A stretch of DNA of 64,000 nt from Streptomyces griseoruber (GTDB taxonomy: Bacteria; Actinomycetota; Actinomycetes; Streptomycetales; Streptomycetaceae), in NCBI RefSeq assembly GCF_001514205.1, contig NZ_KQ948774.1, positions 124,001 to 188,000 on the forward strand, read 5' to 3'. This document shows, one piece after another, positions 16,772 through 25,770 of the stretch. The notes beneath the pieces were generated by a model. It was not told the origin of the DNA, made no database searches, and was given only the letters and a program-made list of their open reading frames with translations. Every line of letters begins with the position of its first letter. Within the stretch, counting starts at the first letter, position 1. Both the position numbers and the translations under genes were made by a program.

Positions 16772-19700
16772 GTGCACCTCAAGGCCCTGACCCTCCGGGG
16801 GTTCAAGTCGTTCGCATCCGCGACCACGCTCCGGTTCGAACCGGGGATCACGTGCGTCGTGGGGCCCAACGGCTCGGGCAAGTCCAACGTCGTCGACGCC
16901 CTGAGCTGGGTGATGGGCGAACAGGGCGCCAAGTCGCTGCGCGGCGGCAAGATGGAGGACGTCATCTTCGCCGGCACCACCGGCCGTCCCCCGCTGGGCC
17001 GCGCCGAGGTGTCCCTGACCATCGACAACTCCGACGGGGCCCTGCCCATCGAGTACGCCGAGGTCACCATCACGCGGATCATGTTCCGCAACGGCGGCAG
17101 CGAGTACCAGATCAACGGCGACACCTGCCGCCTCCTCGACATCCAGGACCTCCTCTCCGACTCCGGCATCGGCCGCGAGATGCACGTCATCGTCGGCCAG
17201 GGCCAGCTCGACTCCGTCCTGCACGCCGACCCCATGGGCCGCCGCGCCTTCATCGAGGAGGCGGCGGGCGTCCTCAAGCACCGCAAGCGCAAGGAGAAGG
17301 CGCTCCGCAAGCTCGACGCGATGCAGGCCAACCTCGCGCGCGTGCAGGACCTCACCGACGAACTGCGCCGCCAGCTCAAACCCCTGGGCCGTCAGGCGGC
17401 GGTCGCCCGCCGGGCCGCCGTGATCCAGGCGGACCTGCGGGACGCCCGGCTCCGTCTGCTCGCCGACGATCTCGTCCGGATGCGGGACGCCCTCCGGGCG
17501 GAGGTGGCCGACGAGGCCGCGCTCAAGGAACGCAAGGAGGCCGCCGAGCAGGAACTGCGCAAGGCCCTCCAGCGCGAGGCGCTCCTGGAGGACGAGGTCC
17601 GCCGGCTCTCCCCGCGCCTCCAGCGCGCCCAGCAGACCTGGTACGAGCTCTCCCAGCTCGCCGAACGCGTCCGCGGCACGGTCTCCCTCGCCGACGCCCG
17701 CGTGAAGAGCGCCACCTCCGCACCCCCCGAGGAGCGGCGCGGCCGCGATCCCGAGGACATGGAGCGCGAGGCCGCCCGCGTCCGGGAACAGGAGGCCGAG
17801 CTGGAGGCCGCCCTCGAAGCGGCCCAGCACGCCCTCGACGACACCGTCGCCCACCGCGCCGACCTGGAACGCGAACTCACCGTCGAGGAACGGCGGCTGA
17901 AGGACGTCGCCCGCGCCATCGCCGACCGCCGCGAGGGCCTGGCCCGGCTGAACGGCCAGGTCAACGCCGCCCGTTCACGCGCCGCCTCGGCCCAGGCCGA
18001 GATCGACCGCCTGGCAGCGGCGAGGGACGAGGCCCAGGAGCGGGCGTTCGCGGCACAGGAGGAGTACGAGACCTTGCAGGCCGAGGTCGACGGCCTCGAC
18101 GCGGGCGACGCCCAACTCGCCGAGCAGCACGACGCCGCGAAACGGCAGCTCACCGAGGCCGAGGCCGCCCTCACCGCGGCCCGCGAGGCGGCCACCACGG
18201 CGGAACGCGAACGCGCGGCGACCAAGGCCCGCCACGAGGCGCTGGCGCTGGGTCTGCGCCGCAAGGACGGCACGGGTGCCCTGCTCGGCGCGAAGGACCG
18301 CCTCACCGGCCTGCTGGGCCCGGCCGCCGAACTGCTGACGGTGACGCCGGGTTACGAGGTCCCGCTGGCGGCAGCTTTCGGAGCGGCGGCGGACGCGATC
18401 GCGGTGACGACCCCGGCCGCGGCGGCCGAGGCCCTCCGTCTGCTGCGCAAGCAGGACGCGGGCCGGGCGGCACTGCTGCTCGCCGGTTCACCGGACGCGC
18501 CCCATGGGGGCGCGGGGAACTGCGCGACCAGCCACGACGAAGCCGCGGACGCCCCACGTCCGCACGCAGCCGATTTCGTCCGCGCCCCCGCCGACCTGAT
18601 GCCCGCCGTACGCCGTCTCCTCCACAACGTCGTCGTGGTCGACACCCTGGAAGCCGCCGAGGATCTCGTATACCGGCACCCCGAACTGACCGCGGTCACC
18701 GCCGAAGGCGACCTCCTCGGCGCCCACTTCGCCCACGGCGGTTCCGCCGGCGCCCCCAGCCTGCTGGAAGTACAGGCCTCGGTGGACGAGGCGGCCGCAC
18801 AGCTGGAAGAGCTGGCCGTGCGCTGCGCGGAACTCACCGAGGCCCAGCAAGAGGCCGGCGCACAGCGCAAGGAGTGCGCCGCGCAGGTGGAGGAGCTGGC
18901 GGAGCGGCGCCGGGCCGCCGACCGGGAGAAGTCGGCCGTGGCCCAGCAACTGGGCCGGCTGGCAGGGCAGGCACGGGGCGCGGCCGGCGAGGCCGAGCGG
19001 TCCACGGCGGCAGCCGCCCGCGCGCAGGACGCGCTCGACCGTGCGCTGGAGGAGGCCGAGGTACTCGCCGAACGGCTGGCCGTGGCCGAGGAGATGCCCG
19101 TGGAGGAGGAGCCCGACACCTCGGTGCGCGACCGCCTCGCCGCCGACGGGGCCAATGCCCGCCAGACCGAGATGGAGGCGCGGCTCCAGGTCCGTACGCA
19201 CGAGGAGCGGGTGAAGGGACTGGCCGGCCGGGCCGACTCGCTCGACCGGGCCGCCCGCGCGGAACGCGAGGCACGCGCGCGTGCCGAACAGCGGCGGGCC
19301 CGGCTGCGCCACGAGGCCGCCGTCGCGGAGGCCGTCGCCTCGGCCACCCGCCAGCTGCTCGCGCATGTCGAGGTGTCCCTCGGCCGGGCGCAGGCCGAGC
19401 GGGCCGCGGCCGAGGCCGCGAAGGCGCGCCGTGAGCAGGAGCTGGCCGCCGCCCGCACCGCCGGGCGCGATCTCAAGGCCGAACTGGACAAGCTGACCGA
19501 CTCGGTCCACCGCGGTGAGGTGCTCGGCGCCGAGAAGCGGATGCGGATCGAGCAGCTGGAGACCAAGGCGCTGGAGGAGCTGGGTGTGGAGCCCGAGGGG
19601 CTCGTCGCCGAGTACGGGCCCCATCAGCTCGTACCGCCGTCGCCGCCGGCCGAGGGCGAGGTGCTGCCCGAGGACCCCGAGCACCCCCGCAACCAGCCGG

Positions 19701-20356
19701 TGCCGTTCCGCCGTGCCGAACAGGAGAAGCGGCTGAAGGCGGCGGAGCGGGCGTACCAGCAGCTCGGCAAGGTCAACCCGCTGGCGCTGGAGGAGTTCGC
19801 CGCGCTGGAGGAGCGCCACAAGTTCCTCAGCGAGCAGCTGGAGGACCTGAAGAAGACCCGTGCCGATCTGCTTCAGGTGGTGAAGGAGGTCGACGAGCGG
19901 GTCGAGCAGGTCTTCACCGAGGCGTTCCGGGACACGGCCCGGGAGTTCGAGGGTGTCTTCAGCCGGCTCTTCCCGGGCGGGGAGGGGCGGCTGATCCTGA
20001 CCGATCCCGACAACATGCTCACCACGGGCGTGGACGTGGAGGCCCGGCCGCCGGGCAAGAAGGTCAAGCGGCTCAGCCTGCTCTCCGGCGGGGAGCGGTC
20101 GCTGACGGCCGTCGCCATGCTGGTGTCGATCTTCAAGGCCCGGCCCAGCCCGTTCTACGTCATGGACGAGGTCGAGGCCGCCCTCGACGACACCAACCTC
20201 CAGCGGCTGATCCGCATCATGCAGGAGCTCCAGGAGTCCTCGCAGCTGATCGTGATCACCCACCAGAAGCGCACCATGGAGGTCGCCGACGCGCTGTACG
20301 GCGTGTCCATGCAGGGCGACGGGGTGTCGAAGGTGATCAGCCAGCGGTTGCGCTGA
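16772..20356 (+). CDS. smc: Chromosome segregation ATPase SMC
   Basis: 1194 residues from the GTG at 16772 (VHLKALTLRGFKSFASATTL). It is the core of the condensin complex that compacts and segregates chromosomes, vital during sporulation septation. Walker A is GPNGSGKSNVVDALSW (residues 31-46). Two long coiled coils flank a hinge (about residues 510-690), and the C-terminal head has the signature LSGGERSLTAVAML and Walker B FYVMDEVEAALDD. A TAGAGT -10-like box (16758-16763) ends 8 nt before the GTG, suggesting a leaderless transcript. Within the hinge, codons at 18502-18540 consist of a dispersed Streptomyces repeat sequence, giving the atypical residues APHGGAGNCATSHDEAADAP. Confidence 0.96.
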   Translation: MHLKALTLRGFKSFASATTLRFEPGITCVVGPNGSGKSNVVDALSWVMGEQGAKSLRGGKMEDVIFAGTTGRPPLGRAEVSLTIDNSDGALPIEYAEVTITRIMFRNGGSEYQINGDTCRLLDIQDLLSDSGIGREMHVIVGQGQLDSVLHADPMGRRAFIEEAAGVLKHRKRKEKALRKLDAMQANLARVQDLTDELRRQLKPLGRQAAVARRAAVIQADLRDARLRLLADDLVRMRDALRAEVADEAALKERKEAAEQELRKALQREALLEDEVRRLSPRLQRAQQTWYELSQLAERVRGTVSLADARVKSATSAPPEERRGRDPEDMEREAARVREQEAELEAALEAAQHALDDTVAHRADLERELTVEERRLKDVARAIADRREGLARLNGQVNAARSRAASAQAEIDRLAAARDEAQERAFAAQEEYETLQAEVDGLDAGDAQLAEQHDAAKRQLTEAEAALTAAREAATTAERERAATKARHEALALGLRRKDGTGALLGAKDRLTGLLGPAAELLTVTPGYEVPLAAAFGAAADAIAVTTPAAAAEALRLLRKQDAGRAALLLAGSPDAPHGGAGNCATSHDEAADAPRPHAADFVRAPADLMPAVRRLLHNVVVVDTLEAAEDLVYRHPELTAVTAEGDLLGAHFAHGGSAGAPSLLEVQASVDEAAAQLEELAVRCAELTEAQQEAGAQRKECAAQVEELAERRRAADREKSAVAQQLGRLAGQARGAAGEAERSTAAAARAQDALDRALEEAEVLAERLAVAEEMPVEEEPDTSVRDRLAADGANARQTEMEARLQVRTHEERVKGLAGRADSLDRAARAEREARARAEQRRARLRHEAAVAEAVASATRQLLAHVEVSLGRAQAERAAAEAAKARREQELAAARTAGRDLKAELDKLTDSVHRGEVLGAEKRMRIEQLETKALEELGVEPEGLVAEYGPHQLVPPSPPAEGEVLPEDPEHPRNQPVPFRRAEQEKRLKAAERAYQQLGKVNPLALEEFAALEERHKFLSEQLEDLKKTRADLLQVVKEVDERVEQVFTEAFRDTAREFEGVFSRLFPGGEGRLILTDPDNMLTTGVDVEARPPGKKVKRLSLLSGGERSLTAVAMLVSIFKARPSPFYVMDEVEAALDDTNLQRLIRIMQELQESSQLIVITHQKRTMEVADALYGVSMQGDGVSKVISQRLR
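18502..18540. repeat. Dispersed repeat sequence exapted as coding sequence in the SMC hinge
   Basis: CCATGGGGGCGCGGGGAACT followed by GCGCGACCAGCCACGACGA shares both outer blocks with the intergenic repeat at 8118-8176. It is read in frame, so a mobile or spreading repeat appears to have inserted into the hinge of SMC without disrupting it. Confidence 0.6.
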
Positions 20357-20431
20357 GGCCTTTGAGTTCAAGAGGTGAACACATGTGCCTCTCGTGTGTC
20401 TGTGATCTCACAATTTCCCACGTTTGATTTT

Positions 20432-20452
20432 GAGACTTGAAGGCATAGTCTC
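20432..20452. promoter_or_regulatory. Inverted repeat upstream of glcP
   Basis: GAGACT-N9-AGTCTC lies about 60 nt upstream of the glcP start, in a relatively A/T-rich stretch that also has an imperfect GTTCA-agag-GTGAAC repeat just after smc. This is the probable glcP control region. The binding protein is unknown. Confidence 0.35.
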
Positions 20453-20511
20453 GGCAACGTTGGATTTACCTTCAGGTACCACCTATCTGGGGGACCACGA
20501 GGGAGTGGAAT

Positions 20512-21927
20512 GTGAGCACAGCGCAGGCACAGAAGTCAGGAGCCGTGACGGCTCCTCCCGATCATCTCGGGCACGTCATCTTCATCGCGGCGGCAGCGGC
20601 GATGGGCGGATTCCTCTTCGGGTACGACAGCTCCGTGATCAACGGCGCCGTCGAGGCCATCCGGGACCGCTACGACATCGGCTCCGCCGCCCTCGCCCAG
20701 GTCATCGCCATCGCCCTGATCGGCTGCGCCATCGGTGCCGCGACCGCCGGCCGGATCGCCGACCGCATCGGCCGTATCCGGGTCATGCAGATCGCCGCCG
20801 CGCTGTTCACCGTCAGCGCCGTCGGCTCGGCGCTGCCCTTCTCCCTGTGGGACTTCGCCCTGTGGCGGGTCGTCGGCGGCTTCGCCATCGGCATGGCCTC
20901 CGTCATCGGCCCCGCCTACATCGCCGAGGTCGCCCCGCCCGCCTACCGCGGCCGGCTCGGCTCGTTCCAGCAGGCCGCGATCGTCATCGGCATCGCCGTC
21001 TCGCAGCTGGTCAACTGGGGTCTGCTGAACGCGGCCGGCGGCGACCAGCGCGGACGGCTGATGGGCCTGGAGGCCTGGCAGGTCATGCTCGGCGTGATGG
21101 TCGTCCCGGCCGTCCTCTACGGCATGCTCTCCTTCGCCATCCCCGAGTCCCCGCGCTTCCTGATCTCCGTCGGCAAGCGGGAGCGGGCCCGGGAGATCCT
21201 CGCCGAGGTCGAGGGCGAGAGCGGTGATCTCGACGCCCGGGTCGCCGAGATCGAGCACGCCATGACCAGTGAGCACCGCTCCACCTTCAAGGACCTGCTC
21301 GGCGGCGGCTTCTTCTTCAAGCCGATCGTCTGGATCGGTATCGGCCTCTCCGTCTTCCAGCAGTTCGTCGGCATCAACGTCGCCTTCTACTACTCCTCGA
21401 CGCTGTGGCAGTCGGTCGGCGTCGATCCGGCGGAGTCGTTCTTCTACTCCTTCACCACCTCGATCATCAACATCGTCGGCACCGTCATCGCGATGATCTT
21501 CGTGGACCGCATCGGCCGCCGCCCGCTCGCGATCATCGGCTCGGTCGGCATGGTGATCGGTCTCGCGCTGGAGGCCTGGGCCTTCTCCTACGACCTCGTC
21601 GACGGCAAGCTCCCGGCCGCCCAGGGCTGGACCGCCCTGGTCGCCGCCCATGTCTTCGTCCTCTTCTTCGCCCTGTCCTGGGGCGTGGTCGTCTGGGTCA
21701 TGCTCGGCGAGATGTTCCCCAACAAGATCCGCGCCGCCGCCCTGGGCGTGGCCGCCTCCGCGCAGTGGATCGCGAACTGGGCCATCACCGCGAGCTTCCC
21801 GTCCCTCGCCGACTGGAACCTCTCCCTCACCTACGTCATCTACACGGCCTGCGCCGCCCTCTCGGTCCCGTTCGTCCTCAGGTACGTCAAGGAGACGAAG
21901 GGCAAGGCCCTGGAGGAGATGGGCTGA
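20512..21927 (+). CDS. glcP: Glucose/sugar:proton symporter GlcP (major facilitator superfamily)
   Basis: 471 residues, GTG start with gggagtgg ribosome binding site. It is a twelve-helix sugar porter family protein with all diagnostic motifs: GGFLFGYDSSVINGA in helix 1, RIADRIGRIR in loop 2-3, PESPRFL after helix 6, the substrate-binding QQFVGINVAFYYSS in helix 7, DRIGRRPL in loop 8-9, and a C-terminal ETKGKALEEM. The N-terminus and motif spacing match GlcP of S. coelicolor, the glucose permease that feeds glucose kinase-dependent carbon catabolite repression. The 155-bp upstream region carries its own control signals, so it is transcribed separately from smc. The next gene converges on it. 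Confidence 0.92.
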   Translation: MSTAQAQKSGAVTAPPDHLGHVIFIAAAAAMGGFLFGYDSSVINGAVEAIRDRYDIGSAALAQVIAIALIGCAIGAATAGRIADRIGRIRVMQIAAALFTVSAVGSALPFSLWDFALWRVVGGFAIGMASVIGPAYIAEVAPPAYRGRLGSFQQAAIVIGIAVSQLVNWGLLNAAGGDQRGRLMGLEAWQVMLGVMVVPAVLYGMLSFAIPESPRFLISVGKRERAREILAEVEGESGDLDARVAEIEHAMTSEHRSTFKDLLGGGFFFKPIVWIGIGLSVFQQFVGINVAFYYSSTLWQSVGVDPAESFFYSFTTSIINIVGTVIAMIFVDRIGRRPLAIIGSVGMVIGLALEAWAFSYDLVDGKLPAAQGWTALVAAHVFVLFFALSWGVVVWVMLGEMFPNKIRAAALGVAASAQWIANWAITASFPSLADWNLSLTYVIYTACAALSVPFVLRYVKETKGKALEEMG

Positions 21928-22085
21928 CCGCCCTCCACAAGCCCGGGGGGAAGGGCTCACACCCCGCCGCCCCTCTCCCCGAACCCGACCGCCGCCCCCG
22001 TTCCGGCCACCCCGGACCGGGGGCGGCGGCGTACCGTCCGTCCGGCGCACGCGGTCGTCCGCCCGGCGCGGTCACCCCGGCCGGC

Positions 22086-23057
22086 TCAGCCCTCCAGTGC
22101 CGGAAGCACCCGCTCCGCGAGCAGCCGCAGACTCCGCCACCCCTCCTCCAGCGGCATCCCGCCCGCCAGTGGATGCAGGACGAGGTTGTCGAGGCCCTGG
22201 GCCACGCACGCGTCCGGAGTGAGGATCCGGTAGACGCCCTCCGCGCGCAGCTCCTCGACCGTCGTCGCTCCCGAACGCACCGCCGAGCGGATCTCGCCGG
22301 ACTGCCAGGAGGCGTAGGTCCGGGCCTCGTGGAGGAAGTGGCGGCCGTACTCGGCCCAGGCCCGGTCCGGGTCCTCGGCGAGATGGAGCAGCGGCGTCTC
22401 GGCGCCCGGCATCATCGTCCAGCCCTGCGTCCCGTACTCCACGAGCCGCTCCTTGTAGTACGTCTCCAGCTCCGGCAGGTGCGCGCTCGGGAAGAACGGC
22501 AGGCCGAGCCGGGCGGCCCGGCGGGCGGCGGCCTTCGAGGAGCCGCCGACCAGCAGCAGGGGGTGCGGATCGGACCCCGGGCGCGGGGTGACCCGTACCG
22601 TACGGCCCCGGTACTCGAACTCCTCGCCGGTCCACGCCTTCAGCACGGTCTCCAGCAGCTCGTCCTGGAGCCGGCCGCGCCGCTTCCAGTCGACGCCCGC
22701 GCGGTCGTACTCCTCGCGCCGGTAGCCGATCCCGGCGACCGTGAGCAGCCGGCCGCCGCTGAGCAGGTCCAGGACCGCGATGTCCTCGGCCAGCCGCAGC
22801 GGGTCGTGCAGCGGGCCGATCACCGCCGACACCGTGACCGCCAGCCGCCGGGTCGCCCCCAGCACCGCCCCCGCGAAGACGAACGGCGACGGCAGCCAGT
22901 TGTTCTCGACGCCGTGGTGCTCCTCCGTCTGCACGGTGGTCACCCCGTGCTCGTCGGCGTACGCGGCCATCTCCAGCGCGGCCCGGTACCGGGCGCCCAG
23001 CTCGGCGGGGGAGGCGCCGGGCGCGACGAGGTTGAAACGGACGACGGTGACGGGCAT
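22086..23057 (-). CDS. LLM-class F420-dependent (luciferase-like) oxidoreductase
   Basis: 323 residues, ATG at 23057 with gaaggggg ribosome binding site. The (beta/alpha)8 luciferase-like fold is recognisable from MPVTVVRFNLVAPGASPAEL, YADEHGVTTVQTEEHHG, the cofactor-binding LAEDIAVLDLLSGGRLLTVAGIGYR, and PLLLVGGSSKAAARRAARLG. The pattern is of the F420-dependent group common in Streptomyces rather than FMN-dependent luciferases, but the substrate cannot be deduced. It lies between and opposite to glcP and ftsY, with no operon partner. Confidence 0.88.
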   Translation of the reverse strand: MPVTVVRFNLVAPGASPAELGARYRAALEMAAYADEHGVTTVQTEEHHGVENNWLPSPFVFAGAVLGATRRLAVTVSAVIGPLHDPLRLAEDIAVLDLLSGGRLLTVAGIGYRREEYDRAGVDWKRRGRLQDELLETVLKAWTGEEFEYRGRTVRVTPRPGSDPHPLLLVGGSSKAAARRAARLGLPFFPSAHLPELETYYKERLVEYGTQGWTMMPGAETPLLHLAEDPDRAWAEYGRHFLHEARTYASWQSGEIRSAVRSGATTVEELRAEGVYRILTPDACVAQGLDNLVLHPLAGGMPLEEGWRSLRLLAERVLPALEG

Positions 23058-23181
23058 GGGGACCCCCTTCGGCGGATGTGGAGGGACCGTAGCTGACGCT
23101 TCGTCAGGTGGCCAGGGGTGCGAGACACCCGCCCCGGGGAGCCGGGCCGCCGCCCGGGGAGGGATGGATACTGGACGGGTT

Positions 23182-24396
23182 ATGGAAACCGTCATCCTTG
23201 CTGTAGTCATCGCCGTGGTCGTGCTCGCGGTGCTCGGCGGGCTCGTCGTCGGCAGCCGGCGCAAGAAGCCGCTGCCCCCGCCGCCCCCCGCCGCGCCCGA
23301 CATCACCGCGCCTCCGGCCGAGCCGCACGTCGGCGACGAGGCCGAGACGCCGCGCGACGAACCGCGCCGCACGATCGAGGAGGTGGATCTTCCCGACGGC
23401 GGCCCGGCCGGGGTCGCGGTCGAGGAACCGCCCGCCGACCTCTTGGCCGAGGCTCCGGAGATCGAGATCCCGGAGCCCACCGCGGGGCGTCTCGTACGCC
23501 TGCGCGCCCGTCTCTCCCGCTCCCAGAACGCCCTCGGCAAGGGGCTGCTCACGCTGCTCTCGCGCGAGCACCTCGACGACGACACCTGGGAGGAGATCGA
23601 GGACACCCTGCTCACCGCCGACGTCGGCGTCCTGCCCACGCAGGAGCTGGTGGACCGGTTGCGCGAGCGGGTGAAGGTGCTCGGCACCCGGACCCCCGAG
23701 GAGCTGCGCGCCCTGCTGCGCGAAGAGCTGCTCAAGCTGGTCGGCACCGACGTCGACCGCACGGTGAAGACCGAGCCCGAGGACCGCAAGCCCGGCATCG
23801 TGATGGTCGTCGGCGTCAACGGCACCGGCAAGACCACCACCACCGGCAAGCTCGCCCGGGTGCTCGTCGCCGACGGCCGTACGGTCGTCCTCGGCGCCGC
23901 CGACACCTTCCGCGCCGCCGCAGCCGACCAGCTCCAGACCTGGGGCGAGCGGGTCGGCGCCCACACCGTGCGCGGACCCGAGGCCGGCGACCCCGCCTCC
24001 GTCGCCTTCGACGCGGTGAAGGAGGGCAAGGAGATGGGCGTCGACGTGGTGCTCATCGACACCGCCGGGCGGCTGCACACCAAGACCGGGCTCATGGACG
24101 AGCTCGGCAAGGTCAAGCGCGTCGTGGAGAAGCACGCCCCGCTGGACGAGGTGCTGCTCGTCCTCGACGCCACCACCGGGCAGAACGGCCTGGTCCAGGC
24201 CCGGGTCTTCGCCGAGGTCGTCGACATCACCGGCATCGTGCTGACCAAGCTCGACGGCACCGCCAAGGGCGGCATCGTCGTCGCCGTCCAGCGCGAGCTG
24301 GGCGTGCCCGTCAAGCTCGTCGGTCTCGGCGAGGGCGCGGACGACCTGGCGCCGTTCGAGCCGGAGGCGTTCGTTGACGCCCTCATCGGAGAATGA
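23182..24396 (+). CDS. ftsY: Signal recognition particle receptor FtsY
   Basis: 404 residues from METVILAVVIAVVVLAVLGG, an N-terminal membrane anchor typical of actinobacterial FtsY, followed by an acidic Pro/Glu-rich A domain (to about residue 105). The NG GTPase domain has G1 GVNGTGKTTTTGKLA, DTFRAAAADQLQTW, G3 DTAGRLHTK, G4 TKLDGTAKGG and the closing GLGEGADDLAPFEPEAFV. It receives the SRP-ribosome complex at the membrane and works with Ffh, encoded about 8 kb downstream. The start is fixed by the conserved METVIL sequence; the ribosome binding site (acgggtt) is weak. Its stop is followed by several palindromes. Confidence 0.96.
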   Translation: METVILAVVIAVVVLAVLGGLVVGSRRKKPLPPPPPAAPDITAPPAEPHVGDEAETPRDEPRRTIEEVDLPDGGPAGVAVEEPPADLLAEAPEIEIPEPTAGRLVRLRARLSRSQNALGKGLLTLLSREHLDDDTWEEIEDTLLTADVGVLPTQELVDRLRERVKVLGTRTPEELRALLREELLKLVGTDVDRTVKTEPEDRKPGIVMVVGVNGTGKTTTTGKLARVLVADGRTVVLGAADTFRAAAADQLQTWGERVGAHTVRGPEAGDPASVAFDAVKEGKEMGVDVVLIDTAGRLHTKTGLMDELGKVKRVVEKHAPLDEVLLVLDATTGQNGLVQARVFAEVVDITGIVLTKLDGTAKGGIVVAVQRELGVPVKLVGLGEGADDLAPFEPEAFVDALIGE

Positions 24397-24420
24397 CCCG
24401 CTCTTAGCGAAGCGCCCCGT

Positions 24421-24438
24421 GGTCCCGGATCCGGGACC
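24421..24438. repeat. 18-bp perfect palindrome downstream of ftsY
   Basis: GGTCCCGGATCCGGGACC lies 25 nt after the ftsY stop. It could be part of the transcription end signal. Confidence 0.55.
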
Positions 24439-24444
24439 GGCGAG

Positions 24445-24481
24445 AAGCGCCCGCCCCCAGGTGCAGTGGGAGCGGGCGCTT
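24445..24481 (+). terminator. Hairpin terminator of ftsY
   Basis: A perfect 10-bp stem AAGCGCCCGC/GCGGGCGCTT with 17-nt loop that can pair further (CCCA with TGGG). It could terminate ftsY and shield against antisense transcription from the prim-pol gene. Confidence 0.75.
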
Positions 24482-24507
24482 CGCTGTGTACCGGCCGGGA
24501 GGGGGCG

Positions 24508-24670
24508 CTAGTGCCGCGGCAGGCGACGTTCGCCCCGTCGCGACGCCCGGTACGCACTCTCGCCGCACCGGCCGAAAGCACGTCCAGTACGAGGACTTCC
24601 GGCCGGCACGCCGAGAGCACGCACCGGACGCCGCTCCTTGACGGGCAGACGTTGCCTGCCGCGGCACTAG
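24508..24670. mobile_element. MITE-like 163-bp element with 22-bp terminal inverted repeats
   Basis: The ends CTAGTGCCGCGGCAGGCGAC (24508-24527) and the reverse complement of 24649-24670 match at 21 of 22 positions. The interior continues as an imperfect palindrome, roughly three-quarters self-complementary around position 24588, so the whole element can form one long hairpin. It has no coding capacity. CTAG at both outermost ends could be target duplication or part of the repeat. The right end provides the TAG stop codon (24667-24669) of the adjacent minus-strand gene. The transposase family is unknown. It could alternatively be a non-mobile hairpin repeat. Confidence 0.7.
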
Positions 24671-25323
24671 GCGCGGGAGCGGTGCGCCACGTACGCCAGG
24701 GTCCCCAGCAGCAGCCGGGCCTCCGGGGGCCGGGTGGCCGAGTCCAGGGCCGGTGGGCGCAGCCAGTGGACCGGGCCGAGGCCGCCGCGGTCGGAGGGCG
24801 GGGCCGTGACGTACGTACCCGGGCCGAGGCCGCGCAGATCGAGGGCGGCCGGGTCGTCCCAGCCCATGCGGTAGAGGAGGCCGGTCAGCTCGGCGGCGGC
24901 CCCGGGGGCGACGAAGAACTGGGTGCGGCCCTCGGGGGTGGCGGTGACCGGACCGAGGGGCAGGCCCATGCGCTCCAGTCTGACCAGGGCCCGGCGCCCG
25001 GCGGGCCCGGCGACCTCGATCACGTCGAAGGCGCGCCCGACCGGCAGCATCACCGCGGCGCCCGGGAACTCCGCCCAGGTCCGCGTCACGTCGTCGAGGG
25101 TGGCGCCGGCCGGGACCCGGGCCGCGAACTCCAGGGGGTGGGCGCCGGGTGCGCGGCAGCCGGGGCGGCCGCAGGAGCAGACGCCGGCCGCGGCCCGGGC
25201 GCCCGGTACGACGTCCCAGCCCCACAGTCCTGTGAACTCGGCGACGGCGGTGCACTCGGACGAGCGACCGCGCCTGCGCGCGCCGGAGCGGATCTCGCGG
25301 ATGCCGCCGATCGTGAAGCCCAT
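24667..25323 (-). CDS. Prim-pol domain-containing protein (bifunctional DNA primase/polymerase N-terminal-like)
   Basis: 218 residues from the ATG at 25323 (MGFTIGGIREIRSGARRRG), with a strong ggaggggg ribosome binding site. It resembles the short prim-pol-like proteins that Streptomyces encode between ftsY and nsdA. Visible features are GLWGWDVVPG, a CSCGRPGCRAPGAHPLEF cysteine/histidine cluster typical of these proteins (GC..PGKHP-like) and VMLPVGRAFDVIEV. The catalytic acidic pair of true archaeo-eukaryotic primases is not obvious, so activity is uncertain. The gene stops within the right terminal repeat of the MITE-like element. It is divergent from nsdA across a 447-bp gap. Confidence 0.75.
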   Translation of the reverse strand: MGFTIGGIREIRSGARRRGRSSECTAVAEFTGLWGWDVVPGARAAAGVCSCGRPGCRAPGAHPLEFAARVPAGATLDDVTRTWAEFPGAAVMLPVGRAFDVIEVAGPAGRRALVRLERMGLPLGPVTATPEGRTQFFVAPGAAAELTGLLYRMGWDDPAALDLRGLGPGTYVTAPPSDRGGLGPVHWLRPPALDSATRPPEARLLLGTLAYVAHRSRA

Positions 25324-25770
25324 GCCCCCTCCAACGGGTGTGCCGCGCCGGTGGTTACGTAACGGTCGCATGTCGTAACTCTGCGTACTTTCGCTGCCCG
25401 TCGGCCGCCTGTTGCAGACGGCGTCCGGAAGCACGCCGGGTGGTGTGGTCGGCGACGCGCGCCCCTGAGTGCTTCCCTCCGCTCACCCCCACCCGTCCTG
25501 TGTCAAGTGAATCGCCTACGGGCCATCGGTAGTTCATTCGAAGGGGTGGCGAATGGTGGCGTTTCCGGGATCCTCGTGGCTGGGTCCGTGATCGTAGGAT
25601 TACTTTGAGTGTGCGGGTCCTGGAGGCACATGCGTTTGTGGGTATGCCGGAGGCAAGTCGACTTTCCGTTCGAAGGGTGACAACTACCGGACGAGGGGCC
25701 GTATTTACCGGCATTCTGATAAGGCTTGGCGCACTCAGTGACAAGTGGTCTCAGGGATGGGGGCGTTCCA
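25324..25770. other. 447-bp divergent intergenic region between the prim-pol gene and nsdA
   Basis: No gene is supported. It holds a perfect 10-bp palindrome GTTACGTAAC (25354-25363), then GTCGTAAC, and is clearly less GC-rich towards nsdA (25500-25740), as expected of a promoter region. nsdA expression is developmentally relevant, so this stretch is a candidate for regulator binding, but no known box was recognised. Confidence 0.45.

Noticed and set aside
24404-25255. Minus-strand open frame spanning the MITE-like element and prim-pol gene
   Set aside because: It is an out-of-frame shadow of the prim-pol coding sequence running through palindromic DNA.
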